Below are positions 11,563 to 23,878 of a stretch of 64,000 bases of DNA, in pieces; positions within the stretch are counted from its first letter, which is position 1; each line of letters starts with the position of its first letter. The translations under genes and the position numbers were made by a program. The stretch covers positions 35,816,330-35,880,329 of the forward strand of contig CM055879.1 in assembly GCA_029582165.1 (NCBI GenBank), given 5' to 3'. The DNA is from Portulaca oleracea. Its lineage: Eukaryota > Streptophyta > Magnoliopsida > Caryophyllales > Portulacaceae. Under the pieces are notes generated by a model. It saw only the letters and a list, made by a program, of their open reading frames with translations, ran no database searches and had not been told where the DNA came from.

Positions 11563-14500
11563 TCACCATATCAACGGCGCCAACCATCTCATCTCTGATC
11601 CATTTCCATTTGAAAGGAAGTATATCTTCTTCCATTTCTCCTCTGTGAATGCATTTCTTCGGATGAGCCTTTGCCTATCAATTGAGAAATAACAAATGAA
11701 GCAGCTTGTGATACAAAATTTGGGTTCGGAAAGCAGCAAAAGTATTAGAGGAACATATCAAGGTTTGAGCATGCACTTATAATGAACACATTTACAGAAA
11801 GCAACACAATAGTAAGCACCAATACTTGCCCTGAGCCATAAACAAGGCCCTTGGCCATATTGTTCTAAGATACGGAAAAATCAGACACTAGTCTCCAGAG
11901 ACGAAGCCAGAGTTTACATTTAAGGGGGCTATAGACTAGATTTAGTAGTTTCAGAGGATGACCATGCTAAAATCTAATCAATTTTACAAACTTCGTAACA
12001 TCATATACTTAAAATATATATTATACGCGAGGAATTAAGGGAAGGGGGGGGGGGGCGTGGCTTGGTTTTGTCCCCTAATAGCCTCATCTCTGCTAGTATC
12101 CGCATAATTTCCAGGTGTTTCAGTTTCAATTAATACAGTTGCTAGCCATTGAAAGAAGCAAAATGCGCAACACTATAACAAGACGAGTTCATATGTAATA
12201 CGACTAGTAACCGTCAATACACAACATAACTCGAGTATTGTGAATAGCCAGCTTAATTAGATAGGCATACCTGAGGTAGTAATGGCAAACAGCGCCAGCT
12301 TCCTCAAGGGTGTATCTAGGGAAATCAACACGAGCATCACTTGGTACATCTGGCAGGTCTTTACGCAGCTTCCCCACTGCAGTTGAGTGTGAGAATGACC
12401 CAACCATCATGTCATTGTGCTTCATAGACCGGAAAGCATTCACCTGAATACATTACATAGAAAACTGGAACAATTAGTACAACTTTGACCTTTCTAATGC
12501 AGAAACTTCTGCCCCTGTTACTTAAACTGAAAACCTTCAGCCAACCGGATAGAAGTAGCACACGGCAAATGGCTCAGCACCAATGCCTGTGAGAATGTGC
12601 AAAAATAAAGGGGGCATGGATTAGGTCAGCATCCAAGTACTAACCAGTGCAAGTTCTCTGGCGTGAATTGGTCTGCAGGAACGGGGTGTAACCGCTTCCT
12701 CGTACCCACTGAACGTAAACCAGCTGTTGTACTGCCATAGAGATGAACATATAAAGGTTGTCAGATAACATCCTAGCCATCCAGTTCACCAAGTTATGGT
12801 ACAAATATCTCACTTGATCAATTGCAAGAAGCACGGGAACATCTTTAACCAGTGACAGCTCCTTTCGCAAACGGACTAGCACTCCAACAGCAGCGTGGGT
12901 CTTAGTAGCCCCTGTTTGGACCAGATCATATAAAGAAGAACCCTCCGGCATTGCCATGGAATCTGCCCCTTTCAAGAATCCCACACCGGCACCTTCCCCC
13001 AAGGGAATAGGATCATTTATTTGACATGGGAGTTGCCCCAAACGAGATTCGTTAAATAGCAGGAAGTCCTACAGAAAAGGTGTGAAGTGTAAGACTTTTA
13101 CTAGTCATGTCATTTAATAAGTTCCGCATGCCAACCAAAGTCGTCTATATGTGCAACAAATCACACCACAAAAAAGTGCAACTACACAGGTATGTATATG
13201 AATTCCATGTTTCTCTGTGAAAACCCCTTTATTAGTAAAAGCCTGGGTTGAACATCTAGCATAACATTCAAATCCCTGAACGTAGTACAAAGTAAAAACA
13301 GGGATAAAGCTTGCCTTCAGAACATTTTCAGCCTGAACAGGAGTATCCCATAGCCCAGTTTGAGGATTTTTGTAGAAAAACCCTCCATGTGTCCAATCAC
13401 GACCTTTAGGGGCGTAAAAGACCAGCCAGCCTTCATCACGAGCCCAATGAGCAAGCATTGCAAGTGCAATGCTCTTTCCACAGCTACGGGGACCATCCAA
13501 GAGAATTTGTTTCCGGACTTTTGGAGCTGGAAAGGTTGACAACATTAAAAATTTTACATTGCTTTCTAACAGACTTACAAACTAGAAGTAATATTAACTT
13601 AAGTCGGCACATGATACTAGGATTTTGGCCATATGATGAGCACTGGCCACAATTGTGCTCTGACAAGATACATGACAACGACAGTAATAAAACATAATAT
13701 AGCAATACCTCTACTTCACACAAAGGAGAAGAATCCCAAAAGAAAGCAAAACAAAAAGATAAACAAATATAAGTAGAATACAAGACTGGTACAAGGCACA
13801 CAGGTAGCATAAGATATAAGAATTATGAATGATCACTTCTAAGAACACCAAATTTCCACTACAGGAACTTATAACAAGATATGATGATCAGAAGAAATAA
13901 ATGTTACAACCAGATAAAGGAGTAAACAAAGATGAATGTTCAAGAACGCCAATTTCTGGAGCAAGCATGATCAGCACAACTACAAGATTTAAAACACCGT
14001 AGACTAATTTTCCCCGTGCAACCACAACCTAATGTGATCCCACATTGCAGCTTGAAGGGGCTCCATAATCCATATTAATCGAATCAATTGTGATCAAAGA
14101 ATATTCTCAGCTCACAAATGGAACACATGACACATCTATGATTGACCATTGATCATCCCATAACATAGGAAAATGTTTGTCATTTTATTTACGACACAGT
14201 GAGGATTCCTAGATTCAAAGAGTGCAGCAAAAGCTGCCACTAATTCTACACATACAAGAGAAGAAACGGATAAGATGCTCACCGTTCTCTATAAGCGACA
14301 TTGGATTGAACAATCCAAAGATGAAATTCCATTGAAAAATCACGATATCCCTATTATTTCTACAATTCTAGGGTTTAAGGGGAACAGCAAGGCCAATACT
14401 TCCATGTAGAAGAAAGTGAAAAGGAACTGTCTTGAAATGAAGATGGAAATCATGAACTCCCAAAAAATTACCTTTACTGTTGGATGACCACGTAGGAGGA

Positions 14501-15149
14501 TCCACGACGCGCCTAAAATTATCACGAAGATCCAGAAAGCTCTGCCGGACAAGCAAGGCACATCGCTTTGAGTCCTCAAACTCTTTCAGCATTCCAATCG
14601 GCAATCCCTCTGGTAACACTGCATTTAGGTCCTCCATACTTTTTTTTTTTTTTTGTTCCAATCACAGAGATTGTCAGCGAAAAAGAAATAGCTTCATCTA
14701 AGGAAAGATCAAATAATTGGGAAGGTAGGCAAGTTGAACCTGAACTTCATGTAAGAACAAGTATCCTTGTGAGTGAGCTCAGAAAGCGAAGTGGTGGAAG
14801 TGAAGAGAGGACGGCCATTCAGGCCCACATCCAAAGACTTGTCATTTTCATCCTCGGCCAGCTTCTGAATACGTAGCCGGTCGCCCTCCACATCAGCATC
14901 CACCTCAGCAGAAGACCCACCGCCCACATCATCTAATCTGGAGTCGCTTTTTGTTTTCTTCTTCACTTTTGCAAGTGACGATTTTGAGGGTTTAGCAGAG
15001 TAATACCGGCATAAGCTTGAGGTTTGGTTTTCTGCTGAGATAGTAGCTGCAGGTATAAAACCTAGAATACTGGCAGTGGCATCAGCAAGATATACGGAGC
15101 GATGGTTGTGTGTCGTTGTAACAGCAGCTCGGAGCAGAGACCGCCACAT
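11563..15149 (-). CDS. DAP3: small ribosomal subunit protein mS29 (DAP3), mitochondrial
   Basis: Seven coding exons (14740-15149, 14472-14638, 13315-13526, 12814-13068, 12645-12731, 12271-12443, 11563-11674) join to 1416 nt, giving 471 residues. mS29 is a GTP-binding protein of the mitochondrial small ribosomal subunit. The Arg- and Ser-rich N-terminus suits a mitochondrial presequence. The P-loop GPRSCGKS is at residues 204-211. A Walker B-like VPVLLAIDQ ends at residue 348. The C-terminus contains the family stretches YYLRQRL and FLSNGNG. The start is the first ATG after a leader exon acceptor and opens MWRSLLRAAV. Intron 3 uses a GC donor (AAG|GCAAGC at 13309-13317) instead of GT, because the protein must read ENVLK-DFLLF across it. 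Upstream lie telo-box and TGGGCC motifs typical of translation-apparatus genes. The neighbours PG1 and PG2 on either side are duplicates of each other. Confidence 0.92.
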
Positions 15150-15330
15150 TTGATCAAAACAAAAGATCCTTCAGCCTCAACTACTCCCTGCTAATCCAAT
15201 TTATTAGGTCCTCTCAGAATTTGTGTGCTCCAAATAGTATGATCAATTGCATATATCAGATTGCTCACTCTCAATAATGTGATTGTTAATTCTCAATAGT
15301 GTGATTGTTAACTTGCAAATGTCCCGGAGT

Positions 15331-16181
15331 AACCCTAAACCCTAAACTCCAGGTGCATGTAATATATATTGCTAGCTAGTGCCGAGACGATGTGTAACAA
15401 CTTCCTTCAAGTTACAATTTTAGTTACCATGTTCATTAGAGTCAATGAGAGATGCAATCAGACTAGCATTTCTTGAATTAGATTGCATTTGCTGTTTCAA
15501 AATCTAACCACCAGAATGTGACACCCTTTTCCTTTCCATTTCATAAAGACACACAATCAGAGTCTGTCACTTCAAAAATTTTGGCATTTACTCAAGTAAG
15601 AATCAATATTAATACCAAGATCATAACCACTGAACAACAAATAGTAGACATTTAATTCAATGCTTGCCCAAACAACATTTTCAAGTGTAACTGACTGGAT
15701 TAAACCCTACAAAGATTTATGTGGATGCACCAAAACTATAAGATCACCATAAAACTACGGATACTGATTAAGAGCATGATTGTGAGTTCTGACCTGAGGA
15801 GGAGATCCCTATATCGAAGTTCGAGCCGTCCAATTCAATCACCTTTCCAGTAGTGGAGATCGATAGGAAAGACAACGCTTCCAACTGATCCAAATTCCTC
15901 TGCAAAAACAACGCGATTGCTTTAGGAACGCTGACAAACTAAACCCTAACGCCGAAACGAATTCGAACAAGTAAAAAAATTACCAGTCTTCTAGAGAGAG
16001 AAAGACAAAATCGCCATTTTTAGGGTTTTGCGATAAGAGAAGGAGCGGGTCAGTGTTCTAGAGAGAGAAAGAGGGCGGGAGGAAATGACTGTCTTGAGCT
16101 GGGCCGCCCGAAAATATTGATAGGGAGCCCATATGTTAATCTGATGATAGGCCCGCGATACTTAATATACAAGCAGGCCCA
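15331..16181 (-). promoter_or_regulatory. mS29 promoter and leader: telo-boxes and site II motifs
   Basis: AACCCTAAACCCTAAAC is at 15331-15347, AAACCCTAAC at 15941-15950, and a third AACCCTAA on the minus strand near 16020. TGGGCC-type site II motifs occur at 16100-16105, 16126-16131 (AGCCCA), 16149-16154 (AGGCCC) and 16176-16181 (GGCCCA). Telo-boxes together with site II elements are known from promoters of plant ribosomal and mitochondrial-protein genes. That fits the gene downstream and suggests transcription starts near 16.0-16.1 kb. Confidence 0.6.
15794..15902 (-). other. probable 5' leader exon with PDI-like coding resemblance
   Basis: The segment has an acceptor (TTTTTGCAG) on its upstream side and a donor (CAG|GTCAGA) on its downstream side. 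It is open throughout and reads ...TTGKVIELDGSNFDIGISSS. GKVIEL.SNFD..IS resembles the start of the thioredoxin domain in PDI-like 5-2 proteins, but no CGHC-bearing exon follows. A further upstream exon, ending with a GT donor at 15984, holds an ATG that runs only eight codons to a stop. In place it probably serves as a non-coding leader exon for mS29. The homology is from memory and may be chance. Confidence 0.4.
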
Positions 16182-16205
16182 TTTCAAACCGGCCTACGTT
16201 AAAGC

Positions 16206-17115
16206 TAGCGTTGGCAAAAATCTGGTTCGAATAAATTCAGTTAGGGATATTGGATAACAATATACCAACCTTTGATGGTATTGGATTGTAATATACCGAC
16301 CTTTACTATTGGACAACAATATCCCTGACCTTTATACTTGGGTGATATTATTATACCAACAGTGACTAATGGGGTGGTGACTGGTTAACTGGTCTCTGTT
16401 TTGACGTGACAACCGAGGGAAAATAACCGGCCCTGGCCCAGTAACCCCGTTAACCCCTCTGTTTTTCTCACTAACCCACATTAAAAAAAATCGGCCCTAA
16501 CACAATGACTAAGGGGGTGGTGAACCGGTCTTCGTACTGACATGGCAGACAACCAACCAATGTCTTGTGATGTGGGTTAGTGAGAAAAATGGAGGGGTTG
16601 ACGGGGTTACTGGCTTGAGACAATTTTTTTCCCTCCACCAACCACGTCAGCATAGAGACCGGTTCACCACCCCCTTAATTATTGTTGCTATAATAATGTC
16701 ACCTAGGTATAAAGGTCAGGGATATTGTTATCCAATAGTAAAGGTTGATATATTACAATCCAATACCCCCAAAGGTTGGTATATTATCATCCAAAAACCC
16801 ATTCAGTTAATGTCAAAATTTGGATTAAAATTTCATGTTCAGACCTGATTTTATTTCGTTGGACCCTGTCGGACAGTTTGTACAAAGCAAAATTTGGGTT
16901 GAAATTTGATTTGGACAATAGAAAAAGAAAAATTTTATGTTCAAATATTCGGTCAATATTAAAATTTTTACAAAAAATCTATATTCTAACCCATTTTTTC
17001 CAAGTTTGACAAAATTTTACCAGTTCTAGTTAAAGCTTAAACGAGCAGAGCCCATATTTTTTAGGCCCACCCACATGGGTCCAATAGGTACATACCCAGC
17101 CTATTGCCAGACCTA
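16206..17115. mobile_element. hAT-like element carrying a nested insertion
   Basis: TAGCGTTGGCAAAAA at the left and TTGCCAGACCTA at the right are imperfect inverted ends. The same TAGCGTTGGCAAAA type of end recurs at 48027-48040 and near 63914. A Mutator-like MITE at 16244-16800 interrupts it. Without that insert and its target duplication the element would be about 340 bp. No good outer target duplication is visible. Confidence 0.5.
16244..16800. mobile_element. Mutator-like MITE with 9-bp target duplication
   Basis: The terminal inverted repeats are about 115 bp long: left GGGATATTGGATAACAATAT, right (reverse complement) GGGTTTTTGGATGATAATAT. The arms share AATATACCAACCTTT and ATATCCCTGACCTTTATAC. 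ATTCAGTTA is exactly repeated at 16235-16243 and 16801-16809. The centre, with GGTGGTGA.CGGTCT blocks, is itself partly inverted. There is no coding capacity. Confidence 0.92.
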
Positions 17116-18063
17116 GTTGTGTTCATAATCAGTAGTTGAGATGCCCTTTGAAATTATGGGTATAGATATATGGATAATTGACTTTAAGGGATGACCCATT
17201 AAACAAATGGACCATAAAATATTGACTTTAAGGTTCTAATTTGTGAAAATGAGGGGACCCAGTAGGACAAATGAGCAGCCTAAAACAAAAATAAGAAAAT
17301 AAATAAAACTTTTATTCTTTACCATATCAACAACTACTAGCTCCCCTCATTTTTCACAAACTAGAACCTTAAAGTTTTGCTGGGTGTTTTATGGTATGTT
17401 TGCTTGATGGATCAACCCTTAAACTCAATTATCCTAAATGTATGATAATAGTAACCACTTAAGGATAGTTACCATTATCATTATATACATGTCTCAATTC
17501 CTTAAAAGTCACTTTTGACTTTTCATAGTTTATATACAAAAGTTATAAATTGTATTTTTATAAAAATATTTCTCACTACAAAGCTAATGATAGTAGCTTC
17601 ATATATATGGTAAATCATCATAATAAGCTAAGAAATTTACAGTCAAATTTTCAAAAATTAATTACACAATTTCCCCTACGATCAAAATTTAGATATGGAA
17701 CGAGTACTATTAATGCAGACCTTTTATATTATACCAATTATACCAACATTAGATTACAAGTAATCTAATCCACATAAATAAGTAATTTAGTCCAGTGAGT
17801 TGCTATGCCAACAGGCAACTGAGGCAAATACATTGGCCTATAGTTATCCATATGTAACAAAGTTACTAAAAAAACAAAGTAGCTTCATTTCACCCTAGCT
17901 AGCCAAGAGTACCCCAACAAACACACCATATTACCCATGTACATAAGCCACTAGACCTTAAAAAATATACAGATCAAGCCACTTAGTTAGGCACACTAGA
18001 AATTAAAGTTGAAACAATAGTCAAGTACTACTTGAGACTAATAACGAGTTAATTTAACTATTC
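17116..18063. other. intergenic between the foldback elements and the PG2 stop codon
   Basis: It holds one MITE (17172-17434). The rest is AT-rich sequence that must include the PG2 3' UTR. No polyadenylation site can be fixed. Confidence 0.5.
17172..17434. mobile_element. foldback MITE, probably Mutator-like
   Basis: GGATAATTGACTTTAAGGG at the left is mirrored by GGATAATTGAGTTTAAGGG as reverse complement of the right end. A second inverted block, CTTTAAGGTTCTA, follows. The flanks TAGATATAT (17163-17171) and TAAATGTAT (17435-17443) match at seven of nine bases. Confidence 0.78.
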
Positions 18064-21000
18064 TTATTGTCGTTGCTGTTGACATAACTTTTCATGATGC
18101 GTAGCAATCCTAACCATTGGCCTGGTATCCCTCAGGCAATAATCAATGCTTGAGGGGACCAAAGGAGCCTCAGTCCTCCCATACGAGTTGGAACAGACGA
18201 CTTGTTGGGTCCCACCACCCTGGTTGCTTTTAGTTGCTGGCTTTAATTGAATGTCAACTAGATTGACATCAGTACAAGGGACATCGTTGCTACAAGCTAG
18301 GTGTATTGGTTGCGCTGAATAAGTCCCTCGGATTTTGTTGTATTCGATACTTGATATCGCCACTGCCCCCGATTGGTTTTTGCAGTTGATGTTGTTTTCG
18401 CAGTAGTATTGGTCTATTACTAGGGGAACCTTCACATTCGATACTTGGATGCTTGAAAATGATATGTTCTTCACTGATCCGATTCCACCCTAGAGAGAAT
18501 AATTACCAATATAATTAATTACATGTTATGTACTTGTAAGGGCACATTCTCTTCATTTTATTTCTTTCTCAAAATAAATACAATTTAAAATAAGTTCAGA
18601 AAAATAAGTAAATGAGTCATGCAAAAGACTATTCCAAAAGATTTAGAATAGGGTTCAAGAAACTAAGTTAAGTTGAGTCGAAATCAGGTGAAAAGAACTC
18701 AATAATAACGAAAATTGACAAATTTTTTTTTAATTCGCAGTCACATAAAGTGAGATTATACATACCGGCCAAGTCTTAATCCTGACTCCATATAGAGTGT
18801 TCTGCATCTGAATGTTTTCCACGACGATGTCAGAAACACAGGCCAAGGTTCTGTCCTTCCCTAGTCCTCCCAAGCTGCATTCAAGCCATTAAGAAAACGT
18901 CATTCACAGTAATTGATTTGAAAAGTTCAATTAAATCATAAGAAAGTTTGTTTAAGCTAGTGTCATTTTTTATTTGGGAATAACTACCAGCTTGTATTTG
19001 CTATCTTATTTTAATTGGCTTCAAGGAAAATCCCTTCTAAAGTAAAAGAAATTTAAGCTAACCCAACTTATAAATCCGTTTAAAATTAAATTTACTAACA
19101 GAGGCTAGGAGGCCAACCAAATCCATATTAAAATCCAATATTTAAAAAATTACGGAATTGTATGGAACCTGCTACAACAATCTTTATTATCTGAATTTAA
19201 TTAAAAATCTCTTGTTTTGCTATATTTAAAACGAGGTATAAGGAATATGATGTAACAATTTCTATCTTTTAGATTTAATTTAAAATCATGAGAGACTAAT
19301 TTCAATTCACATAAGATTTGAGTCCATGCAGAAGAATTACTACTTCCGTTCTTTTTTATTTGTCATAACTTCTCCGTCTCCTTTTATTATCAAATTAACC
19401 AACTTTTACAATTTCAACAACGTAACCATATACTCATTCTATCCCTAATAAATAAACCTTTTACCTCATCCCAATGGTATTTCCAAGGGTATTTTTGATA
19501 ATTTGTAAACTTTTGACCTTATTCCATACATTTACTGTTTTTTTTTGACACCCATTTACTGGTTTTGGTGAATAAGTTATTGTGATAATAATCAGGAACT
19601 GGATGTAGTAGAAGAGGATTACCAACATATTTAGGTGAAAAAGCTAGCATGGGGACCCCCAAAATTAATCATCACTAATCACATTACTTAACAATAAAAA
19701 AATTAAAAAAAAGTGAGTGGCTAATTAGGGGGAAAAGTTTTAGTACCTTACACCATGACCAGGACCGCATGTAAGATGGTGAACATGAACATTGGAGCAA
19801 CCAGTTTGAATGGAAACACAGTCATCTCCTGCTCACATAATTAAAGTAACTTAACATAATTAGCCCTACTTTTCTCACTAATTAACTTAATTAATTATCA
19901 TAAAAGTTAGGTTCTAGGGTTCTGACATGCATCTGATATGATTCTCAGAATATAGTAATACAGTATATACAGTGACAACTAGATTATCATAATATTGGTA
20001 GTTTTGTTTTGCAAATTGCAGTAATTAATAATAAGGTAGGTAGTTAAAAGGTAAGATTAATCACCAGAAAAATGTAATCTTTTTACAGGCTGCATGTTTT
20101 ACAGTTATTAGTGGGGAAGTAAACGCTCAGGTTCTGGACCCCCAGCCCAGCTAGATTCCTTTTACAGCCCCTAACTTTTTCAAAAGTTAGTTTAAAGGTG
20201 ACCGTTTCGTGCTAAACCGTTAACCGTTTCCAAGAAAGTTCATCATCCGCGCCTTATTATTCTCTTTTTTTAGTAGTATTTTCTTACTATAATTAAATTC
20301 AAATGTTCAATTTAATTATTTAATAAGGAGAGAGTAAACCAAAAAAGCCCTTAAAACTACAATTGTTCTCTGATATACCTTATAATATCTATCTAGGCCC
20401 TTCAAAATGTTTAGTTTTCTTTAAAAAATCATCAATATTAATTATAAAATTTATCATAAATTTATCAATATTATTGGCGAATTCATCAATATTTTAGAAA
20501 TTTATTAATTCTTTTTTATATAAATTCATCACGTAAAATATGACTTATTTTAATACATATGGTAGACCTAAATAGGTTCTCCATGATGTATGGTATAATT
20601 TATGTAAAACTAGAGATAATGAAGCTATTGGAGGTCAGAAAGGAGCAATGACCTCCATCAACTTATGACGTATGATATAATATATTTTAAGTATAGTATT
20701 ACAAAATACGTAAAATTAATTAGATTTTTAGTATTATCATCAGAAATTATTATATCTAGTTCACGGCTCCTTTAAGTGTAAACTATGGCTTCGTATCTGC
20801 TTAATTAAAACTCAACTAAGACTAACTTTGAAGTACTTACCAGAAGCAATGGTGGAATGGTGTATCTCGACATCTCTACTGTTTTGAAGATGAATGCCAT
20901 CGGTGTTAGGACTATCCTCTGGTGAAGAAATTGAGACATTTTGAACCTTAACTCCTACGGAATTGTCGAACTTCAAATGGCATAAAGGACTGTTGACTAT

Positions 21001-23176
21001 TGTAATATCACGAACAATTATGTTATTGGCAGCATAAAATCTCAATGCCTGCATCCACGGTTGAATGTCAAGAAAGAAGCATGCACATACACAGATATCT
21101 TATAGTAAAATGGAACATACACTCTCCATTCCTCAATATTTGTCTATACTTTTGATTTTCCTCACCTTATTTTTTAGAAGAGTTGATTAAGAAGCTAGAG
21201 GAAGAAAATATTAGAGCTAAGTAAAAATAACTTACAGTTGGTTTCATGCTTGGAATATGTACTGGTTGACATCCTTTCTGCAAGTAATGATCAAAAAACA
21301 GAAGGATGCATGATTAGTTTCTGCTTCTTTCACTGCCAAATAATTGGTGTCCATGAACAAATTTAAGGACTTGACTTCCTCAACATTTTTTTTTAAGAAG
21401 AGTTAGTTATACAGTAAAAAAGTTTTCATTTATGACATATGACAACCTAGATAAGGTTTTAAATAGAATATACTCTCTCTCTCATTTGATAGGTCAATCA
21501 AACTTTGAAAACTTTAAGTATTAATTTCTTAACGTATACAACATTTTTGTATACCAAACCACTATCATTAGATTCGTCACAAAAATATGTTGGATAAATG
21601 TATAATTCTTTTCATAAGATAACATGTGAAATTGTTAGTCAAAGAAGGAAGTTGTAGACCCGTAAAACATTTAGCAGATGATCCATAAAATGGACAGAAG
21701 GGAATAATAATTACAGTAAGAAAGAAGGTAACTAATTCTACTTACTTTGGGATTTTTACTGGGATGGGAAGAAGCCCACCACTCTGAGCCTTGGCCATCA
21801 ACAACTCCATAGCCTTGGATGGTGAAGTTGTGTACCCATTTCAGATTAATCCATTGAAATAGACCAGATTTAGGCCAGGAGCTTACTTTTGGAGGTGCTA
21901 TGATTGTCCCATCTATCTATTTCAACAACATATATAATCAAATTAAGCCACATTAATTAGCAATATGTAACATAAATTCATAATGATGTATGATTTTAAT
22001 GAAGGGAAATTAACTAACCTGAAGTTGTAGTTGTGGCATACAAGGTCCTTGAAGGGTTATAGGGTTAATGAAGAACTTGTATCCTGCTGGAATTTCCACA
22101 GTTGCCCCTGTCACTTTGCATGCAGCTTCCCATGCTTTTGTCAATGCCTATATATTCAACCAACATTCGAAATCATTTAAACACTCTTAATTAGCATATA
22201 TCTAGCTATCTCTTGATCAATCAATAAGAGCATCAACTTTCAGTATGAGTCCCGTTTTTATGGGGTTTAAGGAGATTCTAATGTCGGCAAACTTACTTCA
22301 ACGATCATTATCACTGTTAATATAGACAGACTATGGTATTCATCTCAGTCTTGGTCGATTATACTAACTAATATCCGAACCAAAAACATGAATTTTTGGT
22401 AAGTGATCAATAAAAACTATCATCTAAAACCTATATACACATAAACAATGCAAGAAACTTCTGAGAATTAGTTCTGTTTTCTAAAACTAATTAATCTATC
22501 TCCATCCTCCAAAGCTCCAACTTGTAGTACACTACAACAGTAGCGTTCTAGATACCTTTTTGTAAGAGATATAAAACCATTCTATGTTGTATAAATCTTG
22601 ACCTCCTTAGAGCTTACAGTACAAGGATATATGCTGGGTATTGGTACGTAGTAGTGTCAATTATATGAGTACGAACATGACATTGTATATACTCGCTCTA
22701 TTCCATATTATTAATAAGTCGTTATGTGAGTATGTGCAGTTACCTTCTATAAACTTGAACCATTAATTGTTGAATTTACAGTGATGTAATTTTTGTAAAC
22801 ATATATTGTTAAAAATCAAAAGCTAATGTAATCAATGCATTAAGACCATGAAAATTCAAACTATAGTGACAGCTATTATGAAACAGAGGAAGCAGTTAGT
22901 TAGGGTAATAATTACCTGTGAATCATCGGTGGCTCCATCGCCTTTGGCCCCGAAAGAGAGGACATTGAAGGTGTTCGAATCAGAAGGGGGCGAAAACGGG
23001 GCAGCTGGGGTTGGCTTATTATGTTTGCAAGATTTGCCATTTTTCTGCTTGTGGTGGTGATGCTTATTACTACTACTACTCTTCCTTGCTTCAATAGAGA
23101 CAGTTGAAAATGAAGCATGTAGACTTGCTATGAAAAGTAGGAGATAGAAAATGGACAAACATTTGCTATTCTTCAT
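18064..23176 (-). CDS. polygalacturonase, GH28, secreted (PG2)
   Basis: Eight exons (22916-23176, 22019-22147, 21746-21916, 21236-21277, 20841-21048, 19747-19828, 18766-18874, 18064-18489) join to 1428 nt, giving 475 residues. The enzyme hydrolyses alpha-1,4 bonds of homogalacturonan in the wall. A hydrophobic signal peptide (about residues 1-25) is followed by a Ser/Lys/His-rich stretch and [16 protein letters not shown]. All four GH28 motifs are present: SPNTDG (NTD at 249-251), GDDC (271-274), CGPGHG (291-296) and RIK (329-331). These supply the three catalytic Asp, the His and the substrate-binding Arg/Lys. Cysteines near the C-terminus fit the family's disulfides. A TATA box lies about 105 bp upstream of the start. 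PG1 at 1379-8943 is its broken duplicate. Endo versus exo action cannot be told from sequence. Confidence 0.95.
21473..21704. mobile_element. decayed Stowaway-like MITE in PG2 intron 3
   Basis: After TA it begins CTCTCTCTCATTTGATAGGTC. It ends near GGACAGAAGGGAA before TA. The ends are only partly complementary, so this is an old copy. Confidence 0.5.
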
Positions 23177-23280
23177 TGTATTTTATTTTTACTATATATT
23201 TCTCCCTCTTAATTAGTTGCTTCAATTTCTTGGTGGAAATGTATTTGCTGTGGTGCTCAGGGTGGTGTTGCACCATACTA

Positions 23281-23289
23281 CTACTTATA
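23281..23289 (-). promoter_or_regulatory. TATA box of PG2
   Basis: TATAAGTAG on the minus strand lies about 105 bp upstream of the PG2 ATG, the equivalent place to the PG1 TATA box. Confidence 0.62.
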
Positions 23290-23626
23290 GCATGGAGCAG
23301 GGAGAAGTGGGTGTTTGTTGCTGACAGTCTATGCATGCTTTTGCAAAGTACCAAAGTCCAAAATACCCTTGGTATTTTAAAAAGTTATTTCTTAAGTGAG
23401 AAACTTCAAGTATTATGTGATAACCTAGCCTAGGGGGTTTACTGTACGGATATTGTGAAAACTACTCATAATGGTCTTTACTTTAAGTTAGGTCAATTTT
23501 GTATTTTGCTGAAATACTCTCTTTATCCTGTAATAGTTATCACTTTTACTTTAGTTAAAATTTCAAGAATTAAGAATATGAGTTAATTAAGTGTTGTGAC
23601 TTATGAAAAGTTATGAAGCATTAGTA

Positions 23627-23878
23627 CTATCTCCATTTCTTTTTATATGTCTTTTGGAAATGTCGAGAAAAGATCAATATCGCAAAATTTACAGGGTAGT
23701 TAGTGGAGAAATTAATTAAATATATTTAATTAAAAGTAAAAGTTGAGGTTGATTCAATGAAAGTAAATGATAAAACAAAAAAAAAAGTAATAATTAATAT
23801 AGTATTCAAAATGTAATGATAGATAACAAGAAATCAAAAAAGTTAGTTAAGAAATTAAATAAAAAAGAATGGAGATAG
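23627..23878. mobile_element. Stowaway-type MITE
   Basis: CTATCTCCATTTCTTTTT at the left and AAAAAAGAATGGAGATAG at the right are inverted repeats flanked by TA. It lies about 450 bp upstream of PG2. Confidence 0.83.

Noticed and set aside
11890..12100. Possible transposon with AGAGACGAAGCCAG-like and inverted AGAGATGAGGCTAT ends in mS29 intron 6
   Set aside because: The end similarity is weak and no target duplication was found.
15331..15347. Telomere-like AACCCTAAACCCTAAAC
   Set aside because: Only two units, so not an interstitial telomere array. It is better read as a telo-box in the mS29 leader region.
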